A stretch of 10,725 nt of DNA from Candidatus Omnitrophota bacterium. GTDB lineage: Bacteria; Omnitrophota; Gorgyraeia; Pluralincolimonadales; Pluralincolimonadaceae. A program made the position numbers and the translations under genes. Numbering within the stretch: the stretch's first letter is position 1; every line of letters begins with the position of its first letter. Of the stretch, positions 4,795 to 10,725 are shown one piece after another. The stretch lies in assembly GCA_020061685.1 (NCBI GenBank), contig JAGUXU010000018.1:1-10725 (forward strand), given 5' to 3'. The notes below the pieces were generated by a model that saw only the letters and a list, made by a program, of their open reading frames with translations, searched no databases and was not told the DNA's origin.

Positions 4795-7409
4795 TGGACC
4801 TGATCACCACTCACGCGAACGCCGATTTTGACGCGCTCGCCTCGATGGTAGCGGCGCGCAAGCTCTATCCGGGCGCGAGGCTGGTCCTTCCCGGCTCGCA
4901 GGAAAGGGCGGTCAGGGAGTTTATGTCTTTAAGCGAGGACCTCGCGAAGATAGAATACGAGAGGGACGTCTCGCTTGAGAGCGTAAGCCGGCTCATCATC
5001 GTCGAGACGCGGCTTGCGGGCAGGATCGGGCGTATGGCGCAACTGGTCGGGAAGAAGGGCCTCGAGGTCCATATCTACGACCATCATCCCCGCACGGCGG
5101 AAGACATCAAGGCGGAAAAAGACGTCTATAAGAAGACCGGCGCCACGACGACGATCCTGGCGGAACTTATAAAGAAGCAAGAAATAAAGATAACTCCCCT
5201 TGAGGCGACTATCATGGCCCTGGGTATCTATGAGGATACGGGTTCCCTTACCTTTCCCACGACGACGATGCTGGACATAGACATGGTGAGCTACCTCGTA
5301 TCCGAAGGCGCGGACCTTAATCTGGTCGCCTCGTATTTAAAACGCGAATTGAGCGATAAAGAGCTGAAACTCCTCGCGCAACTTATCCAGTCGACCGAGA
5401 TCCATATCATAAACAGCATCCATGTCGCGATCGCGGCCGCGACAAGCGAGGAATATGTGGAAGACTTAAGCCTGCTCGCACACAAACTGGAGGAGGCGGA
5501 GAATTACAACGTCAGTTTCGTCATGGTCCAGACGAAAGATAAGGTCCAGTTTATCGCCAGAAGCAACCTGCCGTTCGTGGACGTCGCGAAGATCGCAGGC
5601 GTATTCGGCGGGGGCGGACATCATTCTGCGGCGGGCGCGGTCATAAAGGACATGAATTTAAGCGAGGTCAGGGAGAGGCTGATAGATTATCTCCACAGCC
5701 ATATACGGCCCGACATAAAAGCGAAAGACCTTATCTCCGCCAAATTGCCTGAAGCGGGTCCGGATGAGCCTGTCCGCCGCGTCAGGGATAAGATAGCGGC
5801 GTCCGGGACCGAATACGCGGTCATCCGCGAGCGGGGCAGCATAGCCGGCATCGCGGCGATCAAGGACCTCGAGAAGGCGATATCGCGCGGCTTCGGACAT
5901 TCGCGTATCAAAGGTTATATGTCGGGCAAGATATTTCCGGTAAAGGCCGATACGTCGGTCTACGCGATCCAGGATATCATTTATGAGAAAGGGGTAGGCT
6001 GTGTGCCTGTCTTTGAAGGGGCCAAATTGCTCGGTGCCGTCACGCGCTCGGACTTATTGCGGGCCTTTCACGCCAGATTATTTGAGGAACCCCGGGGCAA
6101 AACTTCGGGCCGTCTTTATACTTTAAATCTGACCTCTAAGATAAAGAGGTCTTTCCCGAAGAAGATGGCGGAACTTCTTAAGTTCATAGGCAGGACAGCC
6201 GACGATATGGGGTTCTCGGCTTTCGCGGTCGGCGGCTTCGTCCGGGACCTGTTGTTGGGGGTGGAGAATCTCGATATAGATATAGTCATAGAGGGCAACG
6301 CCATAGAGTTCGCCAAGCGTTTGGCGAAGGAGCTTTGCGGATGCTATGTCCACCATAAAAGGTTCGGCACCGCGACCGTCTTTTTCGGAGGGAAATTCAA
6401 GATCGATGTGGCGATGACGAGGACCGAGATATACGAACGGCCGGCGGCGCTTCCCACCGTGAAGTTCGGCCCCATAGAGAACGACCTCTTCCGCCGTGAC
6501 TTCACGATAAACGCGATGGCCTTTAAATTAAGCAGGCACGGGTTCGGGGAATTGCTCGACCCATTTAAGGGCAGGAGGGACCTTAAGGAAGGCAGGATAA
6601 GGGCCCTGCACGACCTTAGTTTCGTTGACGACCCCACCCGCATCTTCAGGGCCGTGAGGTTTGAGCAGAGGTTTGACTTCAGGATAGAGCCGCACACCGA
6701 GGACCTCATTAAAAAAGCGGTGGGCCTCAAGATGGTCGACCGCACGCAGAAACAGAGGATAAGGGAAGAGATGATAGCGATACTAAGCGAGGAGAAGCCG
6801 CTGAAGGCAGTCAGGCGCCTCGCGGAATTGAACGAATTGAGGTTCGTCGCCCCCGCCCTTAAATTGACAAGGCCGGCAGCCGGCCTCTTTGATTCCGTTG
6901 ATGAGGTGCTGGCATGGTACGACGCGGTGCGGCTTAAGAGAAGGCACGTGCTGAACCGATGGTTGATATATCTGGGGGCGTTGCTTGACGGATTGGACAC
7001 GGCCGAGGTCCAGAAGATATGCGATGAATTCGTCTTTATGAAGGCCGATTGCGCCAAGCTCATGTCCTACAAGAGGTCCGCGGACAAGGCATTGTTATTT
7101 TTGAGCAGAAAAGAGAAATTAAGGCCGAGCCAGATCTATGATTGCCTCGAAGGATTATCTGTCGAGGTCCTGCTGCTTATGATGGCGAAATCGGGATTCC
7201 AGACGGCAAGGCGCAGGATAATGGATTACCTGACGAAATACGCCGATATAAAATTGAGCGTGCGCGGCGACGATCTTACAAAAAAAGGGATACGGCCCGG
7301 CCCGCATTTCAGGCAGGCGCTGAAGAAGACGCTGCATGCCAAGCTCGATCTGAAGATAAAGACGAAGGCCGAAGAACTTGATTTCGCGATGAGGCATTTT
7401 AAAAGTTGA
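4794..7409 (+). CDS. DHH-CBS-CBS-tRNA nucleotidyltransferase fusion (CCA- or A-adding type)
   Basis: This 871-residue, multi-domain cytosolic protein probably adds or repairs nucleotides of the tRNA 3' CCA end. Residues 1-300 form a DHH/DHHA1 phosphoesterase module: NADFDALAS (Asp11, Asp13), DHH 96-98, YED 146-148 and GGGGHH 272-277. Two CBS domains follow (about 309-365 and 373-428), which in other proteins sense adenine nucleotides. The class II nucleotidyltransferase head has GGFVRD (480-485), the metal-binding Asp494/Asp496 pair, RRDFTINAMAF (567-577) and the template motif DDPTR (612-616), then RAVRF and an RNA-binding tail. The segment between the catalytic Asp pair and RRD includes the TRTEIY..P flexible region that CC-only enzymes tend to lack, so A-addition or full CCA addition is plausible. 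No clear SD is seen; ATG overlaps the previous stop. Specificity (CCA, A or poly(A)) cannot be settled by eye. Confidence 0.9.
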   Translation: MDLITTHANADFDALASMVAARKLYPGARLVLPGSQERAVREFMSLSEDLAKIEYERDVSLESVSRLIIVETRLAGRIGRMAQLVGKKGLEVHIYDHHPRTAEDIKAEKDVYKKTGATTTILAELIKKQEIKITPLEATIMALGIYEDTGSLTFPTTTMLDIDMVSYLVSEGADLNLVASYLKRELSDKELKLLAQLIQSTEIHIINSIHVAIAAATSEEYVEDLSLLAHKLEEAENYNVSFVMVQTKDKVQFIARSNLPFVDVAKIAGVFGGGGHHSAAGAVIKDMNLSEVRERLIDYLHSHIRPDIKAKDLISAKLPEAGPDEPVRRVRDKIAASGTEYAVIRERGSIAGIAAIKDLEKAISRGFGHSRIKGYMSGKIFPVKADTSVYAIQDIIYEKGVGCVPVFEGAKLLGAVTRSDLLRAFHARLFEEPRGKTSGRLYTLNLTSKIKRSFPKKMAELLKFIGRTADDMGFSAFAVGGFVRDLLLGVENLDIDIVIEGNAIEFAKRLAKELCGCYVHHKRFGTATVFFGGKFKIDVAMTRTEIYERPAALPTVKFGPIENDLFRRDFTINAMAFKLSRHGFGELLDPFKGRRDLKEGRIRALHDLSFVDDPTRIFRAVRFEQRFDFRIEPHTEDLIKKAVGLKMVDRTQKQRIREEMIAILSEEKPLKAVRRLAELNELRFVAPALKLTRPAAGLFDSVDEVLAWYDAVRLKRRHVLNRWLIYLGALLDGLDTAEVQKICDEFVFMKADCAKLMSYKRSADKALLFLSRKEKLRPSQIYDCLEGLSVEVLLLMMAKSGFQTARRRIMDYLTKYADIKLSVRGDDLTKKGIRPGPHFRQALKKTLHAKLDLKIKTKAEELDFAMRHFKS

Positions 7410-7410
7410 T

Positions 7411-7692
7411 ATGATAGTCGGGATATTGACCGTAGAATTAAGGATACCCGAGAGCCTGTCCCTGAAGGAGAAGCGGATGGTCATAAAGAGCATCAAGGAT
7501 AAGATAAGGAATAAGTTCAACGTATCGGTCGCCGAGATAGGCGAGCACGAGAAATGGCAGGCATCGGTGCTCGGCATGGCGTATGTCGGGACTGAAAAGA
7601 TCCATGTCGATCAGGCGCTGTCAAAGATAGTGGATTTCATCAAGGAATCCAGGCAGGCCGACCTGATAAACTACAACACGGAGCTACTATAA
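7411..7692 (+). CDS. DUF503 / YlxP-like small protein
   Basis: This 93-residue cytosolic protein matches DUF503 (YlxP) along its whole length. Hallmarks are the N-terminal strand MIVGILTVELRIPES, the SLKEKRMVIKSIKDKIRNKF stretch (residues 17-36) and NVSVAEIGEHEKWQASVLG (37-55). The biochemical role is not established. In many bacteria it sits in the nusA-infB-rbfA cluster, which hints at a link to ribosome or translation-factor function. Here it directly precedes rbfA, sharing one base between its stop and the next ATG, and lies 1 nt after the nucleotidyltransferase gene. infB, the usual upstream neighbour, is absent from the window. No strong SD is visible; coupling to upstream translation is likely. 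Confidence 0.88.
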   Translation: MIVGILTVELRIPESLSLKEKRMVIKSIKDKIRNKFNVSVAEIGEHEKWQASVLGMAYVGTEKIHVDQALSKIVDFIKESRQADLINYNTELL

Positions 7693-8048
7693 TGGGAGTA
7701 AGGCCGGAGAGAGTCGCAAGCGAGATGAGGGAGCATATCTCAAGGATAATAAGCGAGGAGATAAAGGACCCGAGGATAGGTTTTATCACGGTCACCAAAG
7801 TCGAAGTCACCCCTGATCTAAGGAACGCCAAGGTCTTTTTCAGTTCGTTAGGGGGCAAGGATGAGAAAGAAGGGGCCTTCGAGGGGCTTAACTCGGCGTC
7901 GGGCTATATAAGAAAACTGCTGGGCGAGAGGATGAGGTTTAAGTTCGTCCCGGAGTTATTGTTCAGGCTGGATGAGTCCACCGAGTATATCATCCATCTA
8001 AACGAGATATTCGACAAGATACACAGGGAGAAAGAGGATAAAGGATGA
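7692..8048 (+). CDS. rbfA: 30S ribosome-binding factor RbfA
   Basis: RbfA is a small KH-type assembly factor that binds the 30S subunit and is needed for late maturation of the 16S rRNA 5' region. The protein is 118 residues, a normal length. Typical features are the N-terminal RPERVASEMREHISRIISEE helix, DPRIGFITVTKVEVTPDLRNA (residues 26-46), the kinked KH helix with SASGYIRKLLG (68-78) and the hydrophobic strand ELLFRLDEST (88-97). The start shares one base with the ylxP stop, and the stop overlaps the nrnA start as ATGA, so it is tightly coupled on both sides. Its placement before nrnA and truB matches a widely conserved cluster. Confidence 0.95.
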   Translation: MGVRPERVASEMREHISRIISEEIKDPRIGFITVTKVEVTPDLRNAKVFFSSLGGKDEKEGAFEGLNSASGYIRKLLGERMRFKFVPELLFRLDESTEYIIHLNEIFDKIHREKEDKG

Positions 8049-9019
8049 GCCTGTCTAAAGTCGTAGACGCGATACGCCGGCACAAGAGGTTTTTGATATC
8101 CGCGCATATAGACCCGGAAGGGGATGCCGTCGGTTCCCAGTTGGCGATGGCGAGTTTACTCAAACGGCTGGGAAAGAAAGCTGTGATGATAGACGAGGAC
8201 CCCCCGCCGACGTCATGTATGTTCCTGCCGGGGATAAGATCGATCACCCTCTATAAAGACTTAAAGGACAAGAGGGCCGGAAAGTTCGACTGCGCCATTA
8301 TAGTGGATTGCCCCACGCTCGAACGTATAGGCAAAGTAAAGGGATTGATCGGCGGAGATACGCCCGTCATAAACATCGACCATCATGTGAGCAACGATAT
8401 GTTCGGGGACGTAAACTGGGTAGACCGCAAAGCCGCCGCGACAGGAGAGATGATATTTGAACTATCCAAAAAATTAAGATTAAGACTGACCAGAGACGAA
8501 GCGGAAACGATCTATTCGGCGATATTGATAGATACCGGCTCATTCAGATACTCGAATACCAGCGCGAAGACGCATATGATAGCCGCCGAGCTTATCGGAG
8601 AAGGGCTGGATATGAACGCCATTTATGAGCATCTCTTTGAGCTGAGGTCTTTTCAGGCGACTTACCTGCTGGGCCTGGTCCTCTCCGGCATAAAGAAGAG
8701 CAGGGACGGGAAGATCGTCTGGGTGTGGCTTACGAAGCGGATGCTCAAGGAATCAGGGGCCAGCTTTGACGAGGCCGAGAATTTTATAGGCATGCCGAGA
8801 TCGGTAAAGGGCTGCAAGGCCGCCTTGTTTTTCAGGGAGACGGACAAGAAGGGGGTGTACAAGGTGAGTTTCCGCGGGAGCAAAGAGATAGACGTCAATA
8901 AGATCGCTTCCAAGTTCGGCGGCGGCGGGCATGCCCGCGCCTCGGGCTGCACCATTAAAGCGGCCAACCCCAAACAGGCCGAGAAGACGGTACTAAAAGA
9001 GGTCGCTAAAGCCGTTTAA
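8045..9019 (+). CDS. nrnA: DHH-family oligoribonuclease / pAp phosphatase (NrnA-like)
   Basis: NrnA-type enzymes degrade RNA fragments of 2-5 nt from the 5' or 3' end and hydrolyse pAp to AMP, recycling nanoRNA and sulfur-metabolism by-products. The 324-residue protein has the complete DHH/DHHA1 set: HIDPEGDAVGS (Asp23, Asp27), VDCP (Asp88), DHH 112-114, IDTGSFRYS (Asp163) and the substrate-binding GGGGHARASG (292-301). Length is typical. The ATG overlaps the rbfA stop by 4 nt and truB begins 1 nt after its stop codon. A second DHH module sits in the same operon, in the N-terminal third of the nucleotidyltransferase. Whether RNA oligomers or pAp is the main substrate cannot be read from sequence. 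Confidence 0.92.
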   Translation: MSLSKVVDAIRRHKRFLISAHIDPEGDAVGSQLAMASLLKRLGKKAVMIDEDPPPTSCMFLPGIRSITLYKDLKDKRAGKFDCAIIVDCPTLERIGKVKGLIGGDTPVINIDHHVSNDMFGDVNWVDRKAAATGEMIFELSKKLRLRLTRDEAETIYSAILIDTGSFRYSNTSAKTHMIAAELIGEGLDMNAIYEHLFELRSFQATYLLGLVLSGIKKSRDGKIVWVWLTKRMLKESGASFDEAENFIGMPRSVKGCKAALFFRETDKKGVYKVSFRGSKEIDVNKIASKFGGGGHARASGCTIKAANPKQAEKTVLKEVAKAV

Positions 9020-9020
9020 G

Positions 9021-9698
9021 ATGGATGGGATATTGGTCGTTGACAAGCCGGCAGGCATGACTTCCCACGACGTAGTCGACTTTATACGCAGGCATTTTAA
9101 GATAGAGAAGGCGGGCCACGCGGGGACTTTAGACCCCGCCGCCACCGGTGTCCTTGTCATATTGATAGGCAAAGCGACAAAGCTTTCCTCGGGACTGACA
9201 AGCGGCGACAAGGAATATGAGGCCACTCTTACTTTAGGCAAGAGGACCGATAGCGGGGATGCCGAGGGGAAGGTCCTCTCCGAGTCGGACACCGCCGGTA
9301 TAACCGAAGAAGAGATCAGGCAGGCCTTTAAATCCTTTGAGGGCGAGATAGAGCAGGTGCCGCCGATGGTATCAGCCCTGCGGCATAAGGGAAAGAGGTT
9401 ATACCAACTCGCGAGGAAAGGCAAAGAGGTCCCTCGCGAACCCAGGAGGGTCCATATCAAGGAATTGAGGATAAAGAGGGTCGAGGTCCCGGAAGTGGAT
9501 TTTTCGGTGACGTGCTCAAAGGGGACTTACATCAGGAAGTTATGCGACGATATAGGTGATAAACTGGGTTGCGGCGGCCACCTGTCTTACTTGCGGCGTA
9601 CGCGCGCCGGTGAATTTACATTGGAGAAGTCCGTCCTCTTGGATAAATTAAAGTCCCTTTCAAGGGACGATCTGGAAAGGCGTCTTTTGAAGATATGA
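9021..9698 (+). CDS. truB: tRNA pseudouridine-55 synthase TruB, short form
   Basis: TruB converts U55 in the T-loop of tRNAs to pseudouridine and also acts as a tRNA chaperone. The catalytic core is complete: GILVVDKPAGMTSHDVV (3-19), the nucleophile Asp38 in AGHAGTLDPAATG, KEYEATLTLGKRTDSGD (64-80), QVPPMVSALRHKGKRLYQLA (112-131), SKGTYIR (166-172) and GGHLSYLRRTRAGEF (185-199). The protein is only 225 residues; well-known TruBs are about 300. It stops soon after the core (RDDLERRLLKI), so the usual C-terminal TruB_C or PUA-like domain is missing. The stop overlaps ribF as ATGA, and ribF begins with its normal first motif, so this is not an obvious frameshift. U55 chemistry should be intact. 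Confidence 0.94.
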   Translation: MDGILVVDKPAGMTSHDVVDFIRRHFKIEKAGHAGTLDPAATGVLVILIGKATKLSSGLTSGDKEYEATLTLGKRTDSGDAEGKVLSESDTAGITEEEIRQAFKSFEGEIEQVPPMVSALRHKGKRLYQLARKGKEVPREPRRVHIKELRIKRVEVPEVDFSVTCSKGTYIRKLCDDIGDKLGCGGHLSYLRRTRAGEFTLEKSVLLDKLKSLSRDDLERRLLKI

Positions 9699-10585
9699 GA
9701 AAGACCGTCGCGGCGATAGGGATATTTGACGGCGTCCACTTAGGCCATAGGAAGATAATCAGGGCCGCGGTGCGCGCGGCAAAGAGGAACAGGGGAAGAA
9801 GTGTAGTTATAACATTTGACCCGCATCCCCTGAAAGTCCTCCGGCCGCATAAGCCGATACCATCGATAATGTCCACGGCGCACCGGGTAAGACTTATATG
9901 CGGGCTCGGCGCCGGCGCGTGCTCTGTCATCAGGTTCACCAGGAAGTTCTCCCACCTTAAGCCGCGGGATTTTGTCAGGAAGATACTCGTCGGCAAGTTC
10001 AGGGTCTCGCAACTTTTTGTAGGGGCTGATTTTGTCTTCGGGAAGGATAACGCCGGAGATACCGCATTACTCAAAAGGCTCGGCCGCGAATACGGGTTTA
10101 AAGTGACTGTCGTGCCTATGGTAAAGGCCGGCGGGAGGATCGTCTCATCGACCGCCATCCGTAACCTGATCGTCACAGGAAAATTAAAAGAGGCCTCCCG
10201 TATGTTGGGGCGTCCTGTCACGGTATTCGGCACGGTCGTAAGCGGGTCAAGGAGAGGCAGGCTTCTGGGTTATCCCACGGCGAACATAGACCCGCACCAC
10301 GAGGCGATACCGCCGAGCGGTGTCTACGCCGTCAGGGTAAGGTTTGGCAGCAAGAGGTTCGCCGGCGCCCTGTTCATAGGTCCGCGCTCCACGTTCGGCG
10401 AGAAAGAGCCGGTGATAGAGGCCCATATATTCGATTTCCGCTCGATGATATACGGCGAGGATATAGAGGTGACTTTTGTAAAGAGGCTGCGCGGGGTCAA
10501 AAAATTCGCGAGCCGCGAGAGGCTGGTCGAGGAGATAAGGAAAGACGACGCGAAAGCGCGACGGATCCTGAGTCGCGAAAGGTAA
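9695..10585 (+). CDS. ribF: Bifunctional riboflavin kinase / FAD synthetase RibF
   Basis: RibF phosphorylates riboflavin to FMN and then adenylylates it to FAD. The FAD-synthetase half is N-terminal: GIFDGVHLGH (9-18), VVITFDPHPLKVL (37-49) and the SSTAIR signature (151-156). The riboflavin kinase half starts near residue 173 with GRPVTVFGTVVSGSRRGRLLG, the GYPTANI nucleotide/flavin motif (192-198), SGVYAVRV (208-215) and the catalytic Glu242 in IEAHIFDF. The 296-residue length is normal, though the N-terminus before the first motif is short. The frequent N-P-T-F motif reads RSTF here (231-234), a modest change. The start overlaps truB by 4 nt. It is the last gene of block 2, and no terminator is visible before rpsO. 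Confidence 0.95.
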   Translation: MRKTVAAIGIFDGVHLGHRKIIRAAVRAAKRNRGRSVVITFDPHPLKVLRPHKPIPSIMSTAHRVRLICGLGAGACSVIRFTRKFSHLKPRDFVRKILVGKFRVSQLFVGADFVFGKDNAGDTALLKRLGREYGFKVTVVPMVKAGGRIVSSTAIRNLIVTGKLKEASRMLGRPVTVFGTVVSGSRRGRLLGYPTANIDPHHEAIPPSGVYAVRVRFGSKRFAGALFIGPRSTFGEKEPVIEAHIFDFRSMIYGEDIEVTFVKRLRGVKKFASRERLVEEIRKDDAKARRILSRER

Positions 10586-10591
10586 TAACCC

Positions 10592-10620
10592 TTTACATTT
10601 TAGACCGATTATGATAATAT
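10592..10620 (+). promoter_or_regulatory. Probable sigma-70 promoter for rpsO
   Basis: A -35-like TTTACA (10592-10597, 5 of 6 to TTGACA) is followed after 17 nt by TAATAT (10615-10620, 4 of 6). A TGn extended -10 directly precedes it (10612-10614). GATAAT (10613-10618) is an overlapping alternative with 15-nt spacing. A start near 10627 would give a leader of about 20 nt. The element lies entirely in the 60-nt gap between ribF and rpsO. Confidence 0.6.
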
Positions 10621-10631
10621 ATCACAAGAAT

Positions 10632-10640
10632 AGGAGGTGA
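10632..10640 (+). promoter_or_regulatory. Near-perfect Shine-Dalgarno of rpsO
   Basis: AGGAGGTGA matches the full anti-Shine-Dalgarno core of 16S rRNA and lies 5 nt before ATG 10646. It is the strongest ribosome-binding site in the window, as expected for a ribosomal protein gene, and it fixes the start. Confidence 0.9.
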
Positions 10641-10645
10641 AATTA

Positions 10646-10725
10646 ATGACAATTATGCAGGAAAAAAAGAAGAGCCTGATAGAGAATTTCAAACAGAGCG
10701 AGAAAGACACAGGCTCGGCTCCGGT
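10646..10725 (+). CDS. rpsO: 30S ribosomal protein S15, 5' part (3' end outside window)
   Basis: S15 binds 16S rRNA early in assembly of the 30S platform. Only 26 complete codons are present, starting MTIMQEKKKSLIENF and continuing through SEKDTGSAP. This matches the S15 N-terminus, where the family has an E-K-K helix followed by F-x-x-x-x-x-D-T-G-S leading into VQIA. The gene is far too short here for ordinary ORF calling, but the perfect Shine-Dalgarno, promoter-like upstream region and the usual truB-ribF-rpsO order support it strongly. About 60 codons are missing beyond the window edge. A clear S15 autoregulatory leader structure cannot be recognised in the short upstream gap. Confidence 0.93.
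   Translation, partial: MTIMQEKKKSLIENFKQSEKDTGSAP

Noticed and set aside
6344..7063. 239-residue reverse-strand open frame inside the nucleotidyltransferase gene
   Set aside because: It lies wholly inside a strongly conserved forward gene, shows no recognisable motif and is low-complexity Ser/Arg/Leu-rich shadow sequence.
9616..10233. 205-residue reverse-strand open frame over truB and ribF
   Set aside because: It spans the ends of two well-supported forward genes with no family signature.

Overview
The window is about 10.7 kb of bacterial chromosome with every gene on the + strand. I see housekeeping genes packed into two operon-like blocks, not an accessory island, and no defence system, CRISPR array, prophage or insertion sequence. 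The cell appears to be Gram-negative: it encodes a lipobox lipoprotein and a signal-peptide-bearing outer-membrane beta-barrel of the PagL/acyloxyacyl hydrolase type. Frequent ATA (Ile) and AGG (Arg) codons, the half-length TauE-type transporter, the DHH-CBS-CBS-tRNA nucleotidyltransferase fusion and the ylxP-rbfA-nrnA-truB-ribF-rpsO order suggest an uncultivated lineage such as Omnitrophota (old OP3) or a relative. That placement is inference from gene content and is not proven here.

Block 1 (1-3519) holds the 3' three quarters of ligA (NAD-dependent DNA ligase), an uncharacterised lipoprotein, a GloB-like metallo-beta-lactamase-fold hydrolase and a XerD-type tyrosine recombinase. Neighbouring reading frames overlap by 1, 4 and 4 nt, so this is almost certainly one translationally coupled operon.

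The only sizeable gap (3520-3729, 210 nt) is unusually rich in perfect stem-loops. It has a GCAA-capped hairpin right after xerD, two larger palindromes that share a core, and a hairpin capped by GAAA just ahead of a tRNA gene. A consensus TATAAT lies 37 nt before the tRNA. A 12-bp inverted repeat spans this promoter and competes with the GAAA hairpin.

Block 2 (3730-10585) starts with tRNA-Arg(CCG), followed 19 nt later by a half-length TauE/TSUP membrane protein. Then come a PagL-like outer-membrane protein, the 871-residue DHH-CBS-CBS-tRNA nucleotidyltransferase, DUF503/YlxP, RbfA, an NrnA-type DHH phosphoesterase, TruB without its usual C-terminal domain, and RibF. From 4794 on the frames touch or overlap, which points to one long transcript. 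The theme is RNA maturation: a tRNA, an enzyme that repairs or adds tRNA CCA ends, tRNA U55 pseudouridylation, 30S maturation and nanoRNA degradation. rpsO (ribosomal protein S15) starts at 10646 behind its own probable promoter and runs off the window.

I did not find a convincing undescribed system. The best candidates for a second look are the structured xerD-tRNA spacer, the tRNA-headed RNA-processing operon, the half-length transporter and the unassigned lipoprotein.
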